Below are positions 26,473 through 37,187 of a stretch of DNA of 64,000 bases, one piece after another. Origin of the DNA: Saccharopolyspora rhizosphaerae (GTDB lineage: Bacteria; Actinomycetota; Actinomycetes; Mycobacteriales; Pseudonocardiaceae); contig NZ_RSAA01000007.1 in assembly GCF_003931915.1 (NCBI RefSeq), positions 124,001-188,000 on the forward strand, written 5' to 3'. Every line of letters starts with the position of its first letter. Positions within the stretch are counted from its first letter, which is position 1. The position numbers and the translations under genes are program-made. A model generated the notes under the pieces. That model saw nothing but the letters and a program-made list of their open reading frames with translations. It ran no database searches and was not told the DNA's origin.

Positions 26473-28263
26473 TTACAGGTACTGACCCGTGTTGGTCGCC
26501 GTGTCGATCGCTCGACCGGACTCCTGGTTCTTCCCGCTGACCAGGGTGCGGATGTAGACGATCCGCTCGCCCTTCTTGCCGGAGATGCGGGCCCAGTCGT
26601 CCGGGTTGGTCGTGTTGGGCAGGTCCTCGTTCTCGGCGAACTCGTCGATGATCGCGTCCTGCAGGTGCTGCACCCGCAGACCGGGCTGGTTGGTCTCCAG
26701 CACCGACTTGATCGCCGCCTTCTTGGCCCGGTCCACGATGTTCTGGATCATGGCGCCGGAGTTGAAGTCCTTGAAGTACAGGACCTCCTTGTCACCGTTG
26801 GCGTAGGTGACCTCCAAGAACCGGTTCTCGTCGGTCTCGGCGTACATCCGCTCCACCGTGGCCTGGATCATCGCGTCCAGGCACGCGGCGTTGTCGCCGC
26901 CGAACTCCTTGAGGTCTTCCTCGTGGATCGGCAGTTCCTTGGTGAGGTACTTGGAGAAGATGTCCTTCGCCGATTCCGCGTCCGGACGCTCGATCTTGAT
27001 CTTCACGTCGAGCCGGCCGGGCCGCAGGATCGCCGGGTCGATCATGTCCTCCCGGTTGGAGGCACCGATGACGATGACGTTCTCCAGGCCTTCCACACCG
27101 TCGATCTCGCTCAGCAGCTGCGGGACGATGGTGGTCTCCACGTCGGAGGACACACCGCTGCCGCGGGTCCGGAAGATCGAGTCCATCTCGTCGAAGAACA
27201 CGATCACCGGCGTGCCCTCGGAGGCCTTCTCCCGAGCGCGCTGGAAGATCATCCGGATGTGCCGTTCGGTCTCACCGACGAACTTGTTCAGCAGCTCGGG
27301 GCCCTTGATGTTCAGGAAGTAGGACTTGGCCTGACCATCGTCGTCACCCCGCGCCGCGGCCACCTTCTTGGCCAGCGAGTTCGCCACCGCCTTGGCGATG
27401 AGCGTCTTCCCGCAGCCCGGAGGCCCGTAGAGCAGGACGCCCTTCGGCGGGCGCAGCTGGTACTGCACGTAGAGATCCGAGTGCAGGAACGGGAGCTCCA
27501 CAGCATCGCGGATCTGCTCGATCTGCCCGGCGAGGCCACCGATGTCCTGGTAGCCGACGTCCGGCACCTCTTCGAGCGTGAGGTCCTCGACCTCGGCCTT
27601 GGGAACCACGTCGTAGGCGTACCCGGCCTTGGTGTCGACCAGCAGCGAGTCACCGGCCTTCAGCCCGGAGTCCGCCAGCGGCTCGGTGAGCCACACGACG
27701 CGCTCCTCGTCGGTGTGCCCCATGACCAGGGCACGTGGGCTCTCGCCCTCGGCGTAGGACAGGATCTCCCGGAAGGTGCACACCTCACCGGTCTGCTCGA
27801 ACGCACCCGCCTCGACCACCGTCAGTGCCTCGTTCAGGCGCACCGACTGACCCAGTCTCAGGTCATCGGTCTCGACGTTCGGCGACACCGCCACCCGCAT
27901 CTTGCGACCGGAGGTGAACACGTCGACCGTGCCGTCCTCGTAGCGCTGCAGGAACACGCCGTACCCGCTCGGGGGCTGGGCGAGTCGGTCGACCTCCTCG
28001 CGCAGTGCCGTCAACTGGCCCCGCGCTTCCTTCAGGGTTTCGGTGAGTTTGGCGTTCCGTTCGGTGAGCTGGCTCACTCTCTCGGATGCCTCGGCCAGCC
28101 GCTTTTCCAGCAGGCGAACCTGTTGAGGGGACTCGTTGAGCCTGCGGCGAAGCAGTGCGACCTCGTCTTCGAGAAGACGGATCTGACTGCGGAGCTCCGC
28201 GGAGCCCGCACCCTGCTCGCCGTCGCCCTCCTCAGGCCGGCTGCCGGGACGGTCGTGCTGCAT
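26473..28263 (-). CDS. arc: Proteasome-associated AAA ATPase Arc/Mpa
   Basis: 596 residues. A coiled coil at about 20-95 binds the Pup helix. Two OB-like segments (about 98-230) form the interdomain ring. The AAA domain has Walker A GPPGCGKT (280-287), Walker [11 protein letters not shown] (353-362) and the arginine-finger region [15 protein letters not shown]. The chain ends in GQYL, the penultimate-Tyr motif that docks into the PrcA ring. ATG 28263 follows GGAGGAGGG and matches homologues; upstream in-frame codons add nothing conserved. It unfolds pupylated substrates for the 20S core. Confidence 0.97.
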   Translation of the reverse strand: MQHDRPGSRPEEGDGEQGAGSAELRSQIRLLEDEVALLRRRLNESPQQVRLLEKRLAEASERVSQLTERNAKLTETLKEARGQLTALREEVDRLAQPPSGYGVFLQRYEDGTVDVFTSGRKMRVAVSPNVETDDLRLGQSVRLNEALTVVEAGAFEQTGEVCTFREILSYAEGESPRALVMGHTDEERVVWLTEPLADSGLKAGDSLLVDTKAGYAYDVVPKAEVEDLTLEEVPDVGYQDIGGLAGQIEQIRDAVELPFLHSDLYVQYQLRPPKGVLLYGPPGCGKTLIAKAVANSLAKKVAAARGDDDGQAKSYFLNIKGPELLNKFVGETERHIRMIFQRAREKASEGTPVIVFFDEMDSIFRTRGSGVSSDVETTIVPQLLSEIDGVEGLENVIVIGASNREDMIDPAILRPGRLDVKIKIERPDAESAKDIFSKYLTKELPIHEEDLKEFGGDNAACLDAMIQATVERMYAETDENRFLEVTYANGDKEVLYFKDFNSGAMIQNIVDRAKKAAIKSVLETNQPGLRVQHLQDAIIDEFAENEDLPNTTNPDDWARISGKKGERIVYIRTLVSGKNQESGRAIDTATNTGQYL

Positions 28264-28787
28264 ATCGGCACCCTCCTCCCGTGCTCGTACCACCACGGTA
28301 CCGGCGATCACCGACGACGGCGGCGTCGTGAGGTTCCGCCGGATCGCCCAGCGTGCCACAGAATTCCCCGAACACACACGGTCTAAAGACGTTTGTTCCC
28401 GGTGCGTTGCGTCGTGGCTGGTCGACGCGGACACGGTGGGTTGTCGATCATGGGCCGTTCGATACTTCACCGCGCCTCTCCAGAACCCCTGCGCAATACC
28501 CGCGACCACGGGTTTTTCCGTTGCGCCACAGCGTTCGCTCGCTGTCTGCGATCAACCGGGTTAACGACTCCGGCAACCGGGTGGCATTTTCCTGTCTTCC
28601 GACGGCACTTCTCCCATCATTTGGAACAACTCGGGGAGCTCGGACATTCCGGACCCCCACCCTGGTTTTTCGACCGAGGTCGTAATCCGGTCACTCCGCA
28701 CACGCAGGACTGAAGACTCTGGTCTACTTACCGCCGCCAGTGCAGAAACCGGCGTCGCCGCCGCGTGAACACTCCTGGGAGGAGTCC
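28264..28787. promoter_or_regulatory. 524-bp divergent intergenic region
   Basis: No gene is supported here. It must carry promoters for arc (leftward) and the Pro/Gln-rich gene pair (rightward). It is less GC-rich than its neighbours, with runs such as GGGTTTTTCC, GGCATTTTCC and GGTTTTTCG, and has a small dyad CGACCGAGGTCG near 28669-28680. I cannot place -35/-10 elements with confidence. Confidence 0.4.
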
Positions 28788-29456
28788 ATGACCTATCCGC
28801 CGCAGCAGCCTGGTCAAGGCGGGTGGGGGCAGCAGCCCGCGGGGAACGGACACACCTCTCCTCAGCAGCAGCAGCCCAACTGGTACGGCAACCAGCACAC
28901 CGGGTGGGGCCAGCAAGGCCGGGAGCAGGGACGACCCGGCCAACCGCAGCCGGGTCAGCCGCAGCCGGGTCAGCCGCTGCCGCCGCAGTGGGGCAGCGAG
29001 CACGGCCCCGGGTCGTGGCTGAGGGAGCCCGAGGGCTTCGGCGACGTCGAGCCACCGGCTCCGCAGAAGTCGAAGCTGCCGCTGGTCGTGGGGGTCGTCG
29101 CGGCCGTGCTGGTGCTGGTCGGCGCCGGTGTCGGCGTCTACACCTGGGTCGGCAGCGGACCGGGCGAGCCGCGCCCGGTGGCCCAGGAGGTCGTGGCCAA
29201 GGTCAACGCGGGGGACTTCGGCACCGTCGGGGAACTGTTCTGCGAGGCCAACAGGACCCAGCTGGACGCCGCGATGGCCCAGCTCAGCCAGTGGAAGTTC
29301 GACGTCGATCTCGGTGACGTCACCCGCACCGGCGACAAGGCCTCGGCGGAGCTCAGCGGAACCTACGAGGCCGGCGGGGCGTCACAGCCGGTGGACCAGA
29401 CGATGGGCCTCGTCGTCGAGAAAGGCGAGTGGAAGGTCTGCGACCTCGGGCAGTAG
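28788..29456 (+). CDS. Pro/Gln-rich single-pass membrane protein (paralogue 1)
   Basis: 222 residues: a low-complexity N-terminus (about 1-95) including PGQPQPGQPQPGQPLPPQ, one membrane helix at about 100-122 (LPLVVGVVAAVLVLVGAGVGVYTW), then an extracellular domain of about 100 residues. That domain has two Cys (LFCEAN and KVCDLG) and a WKVC-type end, like lumazine-binding/DUF4878-type folds. ATG 28788 has a perfect GGGAGGAG ribosome site. Function is unknown. The next gene has the same layout and is 42 bp away, so they are tandem duplicates. Confidence 0.8.
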   Translation: MTYPPQQPGQGGWGQQPAGNGHTSPQQQQPNWYGNQHTGWGQQGREQGRPGQPQPGQPQPGQPLPPQWGSEHGPGSWLREPEGFGDVEPPAPQKSKLPLVVGVVAAVLVLVGAGVGVYTWVGSGPGEPRPVAQEVVAKVNAGDFGTVGELFCEANRTQLDAAMAQLSQWKFDVDLGDVTRTGDKASAELSGTYEAGGASQPVDQTMGLVVEKGEWKVCDLGQ

Positions 29457-29498
29457 CCGGGGCGCGTTCACAAGAGAAGAGAAGCAGGGGGACATCCA

Positions 29499-30224
29499 GT
29501 GACGTACCCACCGCAGCAGCCGCCCGGCCAGGGCGGATGGGGGCAGCAGCCCGGTGGTCAGCACCCGCAGCAGCCCGGCGGGCCGTTCCCGCCGAGCGGC
29601 GGTCAGCCGTACCCGCAGCCCGGCGGCGCGCAGCCGCCCACCGGCGGCCAGCAGTACCCGCAGCCCGGCTACCCGCAGCAGCCGCAGGCGGGCTACCCGC
29701 AGCAGCCCTTCCCGAACCCCTACGGCGGGTACGGCCCGCCGCCGAAGAAGAAGTCCCCGCTGCCCTGGATCCTCGGGGGAGTCGGCGGCCTGGTCGTCCT
29801 CGGCGCGATCATCGCCCTCGTCGTCGCCTTCACCGGCGGCCCCGGCGATCCCCGACCGGTGGCGCAGCAGGCAGTGGACATGATGAACGCCAAGGACTTC
29901 GCCGGCGTGCAGAGCATCACCTGCGACCGGGCGAGCACCAAGGTCCAGGACATGGTCGACATGATGGAGGGCAAGGGCTCCCAGTTCGACGAGCTGGAGA
30001 GCATGGGCGTTCCGAAGGCCGAGATCCAGAAGATGGTCGAGAGCCTCGAGGTGAAGTTCACCCTCGGCGAGGTGACCGACAACGGCGACAACACCGCCAC
30101 CGCGCACTTCAACGGCACCATGTCGCTCCACATGGACGTCATGGGCCAGCGCATGGACCAGGACGTCCCGATCAACGAGACCAACGACCTGATCGTCGAG
30201 GACGGCGAGTGGAAGCTCTGCTGA
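29499..30224 (+). CDS. Pro/Gln-rich single-pass membrane protein (paralogue 2)
   Basis: 241 residues with the same order as its upstream neighbour: a Pro/Gln/Gly tail with YPQPG and YPQQP repeats (1-82), a basic KKK stop, one helix (about 88-112), and a folded outer part beginning GDPRPVAQQAVDMMNAKDF. The last part parallels GEPRPVAQEVVAKVNAGDF in paralogue 1. It ends in GEWKLC. The start is GTG 29499, with AGAAGCAGGGGG upstream. Probably co-transcribed with paralogue 1. Function unknown. Confidence 0.8.
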   Translation: MTYPPQQPPGQGGWGQQPGGQHPQQPGGPFPPSGGQPYPQPGGAQPPTGGQQYPQPGYPQQPQAGYPQQPFPNPYGGYGPPPKKKSPLPWILGGVGGLVVLGAIIALVVAFTGGPGDPRPVAQQAVDMMNAKDFAGVQSITCDRASTKVQDMVDMMEGKGSQFDELESMGVPKAEIQKMVESLEVKFTLGEVTDNGDNTATAHFNGTMSLHMDVMGQRMDQDVPINETNDLIVEDGEWKLC

Positions 30225-30382
30225 CGGCACCGGGCTGAGGCCTTCCGGGCGAGCACGTGCGAGGTGTCCACGACGCTGTTCGTGGAGCTGGCGTGATCTC
30301 GCCGGACCTGCTCGCACGGTCACGGGCCACGACTTCGAACCGCTAGCGTTCACTCGTTCGTCCGTTCGACACGAGGACAGAC

Positions 30383-30670
30383 CTGCGGAAGATCGCGAAG
30401 CGACTCGTGGCCATGTCAGGCACAACGGCTTCGGTCACAGCGCTGACGCTGGTGAGGGCAGCGCCCGCCGCTGCCACGGCCGCGGAGCGTCAGTCCTACT
30501 TGGCCGACATGGGGTACGTCCTCGGGCCCGTCGTCGTCAACACCTGCGCTGCGATCGCCAGTGCTGACTTCCCGGATGTGCCCGTGGAGAGGGGACCTCC
30601 GCGTCGGAGCACTGAACCAGGGTGTTCTGGGCGAGCAGGCCGCAGGGGCGTGCTCGCGCGGCCAGGGTGA
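30383..30670 (+). CDS. Possible small secreted protein with a non-standard start (or remnant)
   Basis: The frame reads RKIAKRLVAMSGTTASVT then ALTLVRAAPAAATA, an excellent Sec signal peptide, then ERQSYLADMGYVLGPVVVNTCAAI. It would be 95 residues from CTG 30383, which follows AGGACAGAC; the first ATG/GTG starts (30407 GTG) lie inside the signal. Either CTG is used, or an ATG has been lost and this is a decaying gene. It ends just before the trmI terminator, as a real gene would. The later part (after about residue 60) is Arg/Gly/Pro-rich and looks non-coding. Confidence 0.35.
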   Translation: MRKIAKRLVAMSGTTASVTALTLVRAAPAAATAAERQSYLADMGYVLGPVVVNTCAAIASADFPDVPVERGPPRRSTEPGCSGRAGRRGVLARPG

Positions 30671-30696
30671 GCACAGCTCTCCGGCCGGCGGAACGA

Positions 30697-30733
30697 GAAC
30701 GGGCCCGCACCGGATGCCGGTGCGGGCCCGTTC
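30697..30733 (-). terminator. Very strong terminator hairpin after trmI
   Basis: A perfect 17-bp stem (arm GAACGGGCCCGCACCGG) with a 3-nt loop begins 10 bp beyond the trmI stop. It may also serve rightward transcription from the Pro/Gln-rich gene pair. Confidence 0.85.
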
Positions 30734-30743
30734 CGCCTCGTGG

Positions 30744-32810
<2,067 letters not shown>

Positions 32811-32911
32811 TCAGGTGAGGAGGGTGTGATGCCCGCCCGCGCTCCACTGATCCGCTCACCACCTGACGTGGGGTGATCTGGTGTCGGTGGCCTTCGTTAG
32901 GGTCAGTGCCC

Positions 32912-33799
32912 ATGACCGAGATCGCGCAGGAGCCGGTGAAGCCGGAGGAGACGACCCGTCGGCGTCCAGCGCTCTCGCCGTCGCGGGCCGGCGACTTCAA
33001 GCAGTGCCCGCTGCTGTACCGCTTCCGCGCGATCGACCGGATCCCGGAGAAGCCCACGCGGGCGCAGGTGCGCGGCACCGTCGTGCACGCGGTGCTGGAG
33101 CGGCTCTACGCGCTGCCGACCGAGCAGCGCGACCGGTCCACGGCCGGCGAGATGCTGACCCCGGCGTGGGAGGAGATCCTCGCCGAACAGCCCGAGCTGG
33201 GCGAGCTCTTCGACGGCCCGAGCGACCCGGAGCTGGAGAAGTGGCTGTCCTCGGCGAGCAGCTTGCTGGACGCCTACTTCGAGATGGAGGACCCGCAGCG
33301 GCTGCAGCCGGAGGCGTGCGAGCTGCGGGTCGAGACGGAACTGCCGTCCGGCGTGCTGCTGCGCGGGTTCATCGACCGGGTCGACGTCGCGCCGACCGGC
33401 GAGGTCCGCTTGGTGGACTACAAGACCGGCAGGGCTCCCGGCGAGATCGGCGAGGCCAAGGCGATGTTCCAGATGAAGTTCTACGCCTTGGTGCTGTGGC
33501 GCTTGCGGGGCGAGATCCCGCGCCAGCTGCTGCTGATGTACTTGGCCAACAAGCAGAAGCTCGCCTACTCCCCCGACGAGGAGGAGCTGCGCCGCTTCGA
33601 GCGCACCTTGGAAGCGATCTGGCAGGCGATCCTGCGCGCGGGCAAGACCGGGGACTTCCGGCCCAGTCCCAGCAAGCTCTGCGACTTCTGCGACCACAAA
33701 GCCCTCTGCCCGTCCTTCGGCGGCACCCCGCCGCCCTACCCGGGCTGGCCCGAAGCGCTGGCCACCGGCGAGGAGTCCTTGCTGGACCGCACGGACTGA
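32912..33799 (+). CDS. RecB-like PD-(D/E)XK exonuclease with Fe-S cluster motif
   Basis: 295 residues, similar to AddB/Cas4-type nucleases and positionally to Rv2119. The nuclease motifs are GTVVHAVLE (His59), an acidic FIDRVDV strand, and VDYKTG. Four Cys are set as in Fe-S nucleases: one at 32 (DFKQCPLLY) and three in CDFCDHKALC near residues 255-265. It probably degrades or trims DNA ends in repair. I chose ATG 32912; the upstream in-frame segment lies in the promoter area shared with the site-2 protease gene. Confidence 0.92.
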   Translation: MTEIAQEPVKPEETTRRRPALSPSRAGDFKQCPLLYRFRAIDRIPEKPTRAQVRGTVVHAVLERLYALPTEQRDRSTAGEMLTPAWEEILAEQPELGELFDGPSDPELEKWLSSASSLLDAYFEMEDPQRLQPEACELRVETELPSGVLLRGFIDRVDVAPTGEVRLVDYKTGRAPGEIGEAKAMFQMKFYALVLWRLRGEIPRQLLLMYLANKQKLAYSPDEEELRRFERTLEAIWQAILRAGKTGDFRPSPSKLCDFCDHKALCPSFGGTPPPYPGWPEALATGEESLLDRTD

Positions 33800-33861
33800 A
33801 AGTCCCCGCCCGCGTGGCGGACCGAGCGCCGCACGAGGTGCGGTACCTGAACACCGGGCGT

Positions 33862-33929
33862 CGCCGCGGGTTCTCGAACCCGGGAACCCGCGGCGGCGGA
33901 CCTGTCCCGCTCAGGGTCCTGAGCGGGAC
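33862..33929. terminator. Two back-to-back terminator hairpins between convergent genes
   Basis: The first stem is CGCCGCGGGTTC (33862-33873) with its complement at 33884-33895 and a 10-nt loop. The second stem is GTCCCGCTCAGG (33904-33915) with its complement at 33918-33929 and a 2-nt gap. Both are perfect 12-bp stems. They lie between the RecB-like nuclease and the VOC gene, and so probably serve both strands. Confidence 0.7.
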
Positions 33930-33943
33930 CTCCGCGGCCCGGC

Positions 33944-34789
33944 TCAGTCCTCGTACGGGTCGTAGTTGGCGGCCGTGCCGTACTCGCCCGCCTGCGTCTG
34001 GTCGATGACCGCGAACCGCGCGCCGGTCGGGTCCCGCAGCACGGCCATTCGCCCGATGCTGGAGTCGTAGGGGTCGACCCGCACCCGCCCGCCGTTGGCG
34101 ATGGCGGTGCGCACGAGCTCGTCGGTGCCGATCTCGGCGTCGACGCCGAGGTACAGCAGCCAGTGCGGGTGGGTCGACTCGGTGATGAAGTCGCGGAGCA
34201 TGCTGACCCGCGCCAGCACCGACTCCTCGCCGAGGTACCAGACGGAGTAGTCGGACCGGTGCTCCGTCCCGAACTGCTCGGCGGTGTAGCCGAACAGCTC
34301 CTGGAAGAAGTTGTCGGCGGTCTGCGCCTTGATGGTGACCAGCTCGGCCCACATCAGCGTGCCCGGCAGCCCGACGTCGAACTGCCAGGACTCCTCCGGT
34401 TCGAGCAGCCCGAACTCGGCGTCCGAGGGCCCGACCAGCACGGCCTTGCGGCCGATCTTCGGGACGCTGTTCATCGGCACGGTCCGCACCGCGCCGTGCG
34501 ACTCGGCCTCGGCAACCTTCTCGGCGCAGTCGGCGGCGGCCAGGTAGAGGCGCCACGCGGACTGGTCACCGGAGGCCGCGCGCAGGCTCGCCACCGGGAA
34601 CCCCTCGCGCAGCGCGATCACGTGCTCCCCGGAAGCCGGGTCGGAGTGCCGCTCGTACTCCCAGTCGAAGAGGTTCGCGTAGAACTCGCAGGCCTTGTCG
34701 AGGTTCGTGGTGATCAGCTCGATCCAACAGGGCATGCCCGCGTAGAGCTGCCACTGCGGCGGCGTTTTCCCCGGGACCACAACTGCCAT
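33944..34789 (-). CDS. VOC (glyoxalase/dioxygenase) superfamily protein, two domains
   Basis: 281 residues with two glyoxalase-like beta-alpha-beta-beta-beta modules. The first starts at PCWIELITTNLDKACEFYANLF (about 18) and the second at LMWAELVTIKAQTADNFFQELFG (about 140). The protein resembles the Rv0577 group of actinobacterial VOC proteins. Metal-binding residues are not certain, and no substrate can be given. ATG 34789 has GGGGGTGG upstream; ATG 34804 is an in-frame alternative. It lies beyond the hisG terminator and is probably a separate unit. Confidence 0.85.
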   Translation of the reverse strand: MAVVVPGKTPPQWQLYAGMPCWIELITTNLDKACEFYANLFDWEYERHSDPASGEHVIALREGFPVASLRAASGDQSAWRLYLAAADCAEKVAEAESHGAVRTVPMNSVPKIGRKAVLVGPSDAEFGLLEPEESWQFDVGLPGTLMWAELVTIKAQTADNFFQELFGYTAEQFGTEHRSDYSVWYLGEESVLARVSMLRDFITESTHPHWLLYLGVDAEIGTDELVRTAIANGGRVRVDPYDSSIGRMAVLRDPTGARFAVIDQTQAGEYGTAANYDPYED

Positions 34790-34980
34790 TGCTGCCACCC
34801 CCATCGGCGTCGTCCAAGATCGTCTCACCGAAGGTACGCCTCGGGTACGACAGTCGGGGACGCACCGGCCGATCTCGTGCTCACCGCGTTCCAGCCTCCT
34901 CCAGCGCGGGAGGGGCGCACACGGAAGGCACCTCGGTTCCGCCCGAATGGAGCAGTCCGAAGCGGCTTCTGCCGCAGCAG

Positions 34981-35019
34981 GCGACGAGCACCGCCCGTGC
35001 CCCGGGCGGTGCTCGTCGC
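34981..35019 (-). terminator. Terminator after hisG
   Basis: A perfect 16-bp stem (arm GCGACGAGCACCGCCC) with a 7-nt loop, beginning 11 bp beyond the hisG stop. It closes the hisE-hisG transcript. The rest of the 241-bp gap before the VOC gene shows no coding potential I can support. Confidence 0.85.
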
Positions 35020-35030
35020 GGAACGGTCGG

Positions 35031-35879
35031 TCAGAGGCGGCAGGCGCGGATGTCCGAGGACAGGATCGCCTTGGCGCCCACGGAGGCGAGGCGGTCCATG
35101 ATCGCCGGGGCGTCCTTGCGGGACACCATGGCGCGCACCGCGACCCAGCGCTCGTCGGCCAGCGGCGACATCGTCGGCGACTCCAGGCCCGGGGTCATCT
35201 TCGTGGCGTCGTCGAGCAGGTCCTTGGGGCAGTTGTAGTCCAGCATCACGTACTGCTGGGCGAACACGACGCCCTGCAGCCGCGCGATCAGCTGGCTCTT
35301 GGCCTGCTCGTGGTCGGAGTCGCGACGCTCGATGACCACGGCCTCGGACTTGCAGATCGGGTCGGCGAAGGCCACCAGGCCGTGCTGGCGCAGCGTGCGC
35401 CCGGAGCCGACGACGTCGGCGATGGCGTCGGCGACCCCGAGCTGGATGGAGATCTCCACCGCGCCGTCGAGCCGGATGACCTCGGCGGTCACGCCGTAGC
35501 GGGCCAGGTCGTCGGAGACCAGCCGCGGGTAGGAGGTGGCGATCCGCTTGCCCTGCAGGTCGGCCACGGTCCACTCGCCGGCGCTGGCGGGAGCGGCGTA
35601 GCGGAAGGTGGAGCCGCCGAAGCCCAGCGCGAGCCGCTCGTCGACCGGGGCACCGGAGTCCAGCGCCAGGTCGCGGCCGGTCAGGCCGAGGTCGAGCTCT
35701 CCGGAGCCGACGTAGATCGAGATGTCCTTGGGTCGGAGGAAGAAGAACTCCACCTCGTTGGCGTTGTCGATCACGGTCAGGTCCCGCTGCTCATGGCGCT
35801 GCCGGTACCCGGCTTCCGCGAGCATCTCAGAAGCGGGACCGGCAAGCGTGCCCTTGTTGGGCACTGCGACGCGCAGCAT
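35031..35879 (-). CDS. hisG: ATP phosphoribosyltransferase (long form) HisG
   Basis: 282 residues, the long form with a C-terminal regulatory domain that binds histidine. It catalyses the first step of histidine synthesis, ATP + PRPP to phosphoribosyl-ATP. The family motif [19 protein letters not shown] (PRPP binding) lies at about residues 145-165. The start is ATG 35879, where [10 protein letters not shown] is the standard N-terminus. It is 31 bp downstream of hisE; the next enzyme in the pathway is thus beside it. Confidence 0.97.
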   Translation of the reverse strand: MLRVAVPNKGTLAGPASEMLAEAGYRQRHEQRDLTVIDNANEVEFFFLRPKDISIYVGSGELDLGLTGRDLALDSGAPVDERLALGFGGSTFRYAAPASAGEWTVADLQGKRIATSYPRLVSDDLARYGVTAEVIRLDGAVEISIQLGVADAIADVVGSGRTLRQHGLVAFADPICKSEAVVIERRDSDHEQAKSQLIARLQGVVFAQQYVMLDYNCPKDLLDDATKMTPGLESPTMSPLADERWVAVRAMVSRKDAPAIMDRLASVGAKAILSSDIRACRL

Positions 35880-35910
35880 GGAACCTGTTCTCCTCGTCCT
35901 CGGTGGTGAT

Positions 35911-36192
35911 CTACAGGTAGCGGTAGACGTCCTCTGGGGACAGTCCACGCCCCAGCATGACGACCTGCAGCCGGTAGAGCAGCTGCGAGATCTCCTCCGC
36001 GAGTTCCTCGTCGGACTCGTGCTCGGCGGCCAGCCACACCTCACCGGCCTCCTCCAGGACCTTCTTGCCCTGGGCGTGCACACCGGCGTCGAGCGCGGCC
36101 ACCGTCGAGGACCCCTCTGGGCGGGTCCGGGCACGTTCCTGCAGCTCGGCGAACAACTCGTCGAAGGTCTTCACAGCTCTCGATCCTTGCAT
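35911..36192 (-). CDS. hisE: Phosphoribosyl-ATP pyrophosphatase HisE
   Basis: 93 residues, a stand-alone MazG-fold enzyme that hydrolyses phosphoribosyl-ATP to phosphoribosyl-AMP, the second step of histidine synthesis. Acidic metal-binding residues are seen in [24 protein letters not shown] 36192 gives [10 protein letters not shown], like the M. tuberculosis MQQSLAVKTF N-terminus; GTG 36174 is an alternative. It lies between the homoserine dehydrogenase-like gene and hisG. Confidence 0.96.
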   Translation of the reverse strand: MQGSRAVKTFDELFAELQERARTRPEGSSTVAALDAGVHAQGKKVLEEAGEVWLAAEHESDEELAEEISQLLYRLQVVMLGRGLSPEDVYRYL

Positions 36193-36248
36193 CCGTCCTG
36201 AACGGGTTCACACCGGACCCGTCCGTGTGCGGGCCGGATCACGGCCGA

Positions 36249-37187
36249 TCAGCCGAAGCCGGTGGTGGCTTCCAGGACCGCGCCGAGCGTGTCCTTCACC
36301 ATCGCCAGCGCGGCGCCGTGCGGGCTGGAGCGCCCACCGGAGACCGCCACCTGCCCGGCTTCACCGCAGTCGTAGCGGACCGCCTTCTCCGGCCCGCGCA
36401 GCGCGCCCAGCACCGAGGACTCCGGTTCGGCCGACAGCGCCACCTGCACGACACCGGGCTCGTCCCGCACCGCCCGCGCGACCTGGCGGAGCCGATGACC
36501 TGCGGGAACGTCGGGCAGTCGGCTGATGGGCTCGGTCTCGACCCGGGTCCGCGCCGGGCCCCAGCCCCACAGCAGGGCGCTGAGCAGGCGGAACTTGGTC
36601 GCCGCGTCGGCGCCGGAGAGGTCGTTGCTCGGGTCCGCCTCGGCGATGCCCGCCCGCTGCGCTTCGGCGACCGCGGTGTCCAGGTCGGTGCCCTCGGCGA
36701 GGCGGTCGAGGACGAAGGTCGCGGTGCCGTTCACGCAGCCCACGACCTCGGCGACGTCGAAGCCGCGCAGCACCGACCGGGCGAGGTCGCCGGCGGGCAT
36801 CGCGGCGCCCGTGGCTCCGGACAGGCGCACCGACCGACCCGCGGCCGCAGCGGTCTGCGCCAGCTGGTCCCAGTGGGTGAGCAGGTGCGACTTGGTCGCG
36901 GTGACCACGTGGGCACCCGCGTCGAGCGCCTGCAGCGCCTCCCGCGCCGCGCGGTCGTCGCCGTCGGACGGGACGGCCTGGGCGAACACCTGCGCACCCG
37001 TGCGCTCGAGCAGCTCGGGCAGGTCGGTGAGCGGTCCCCACTCCCCCGCCTCGCGCTGCCGGTCCCGGCCGCGGACGGCCACCACGCGCAGGTCCACGCC
37101 GTGCCGGCGACCGCGCTCGGTGACCAGCTCCGCGTAGGCGCGGCCGACCGGCCCGTGGCCGGCCAGGACGATCGGGACCGGGGTCAC
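36249..37187 (-). CDS. Short homoserine dehydrogenase-like protein
   Basis: 312 residues. The NAD(P)-binding motif GHGPVGRAYAE is near residue 8, VVTATKSHLL follows, and the homoserine-dehydrogenase signature is present as CVNGTATFVLDRL with AGIAEADPSNDLSGADAATK. It lacks the C-terminal ACT domain of the usual 430-residue enzyme, so it would not be feedback-regulated in that way. It may be a paralogue with another substrate. GTG 37187 overlaps the HAD hydrolase stop, indicating coupling. 56 bp separate it from hisE. Confidence 0.82.
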   Translation of the reverse strand: MTPVPIVLAGHGPVGRAYAELVTERGRRHGVDLRVVAVRGRDRQREAGEWGPLTDLPELLERTGAQVFAQAVPSDGDDRAAREALQALDAGAHVVTATKSHLLTHWDQLAQTAAAAGRSVRLSGATGAAMPAGDLARSVLRGFDVAEVVGCVNGTATFVLDRLAEGTDLDTAVAEAQRAGIAEADPSNDLSGADAATKFRLLSALLWGWGPARTRVETEPISRLPDVPAGHRLRQVARAVRDEPGVVQVALSAEPESSVLGALRGPEKAVRYDCGEAGQVAVSGGRSSPHGAALAMVKDTLGAVLEATTGFG

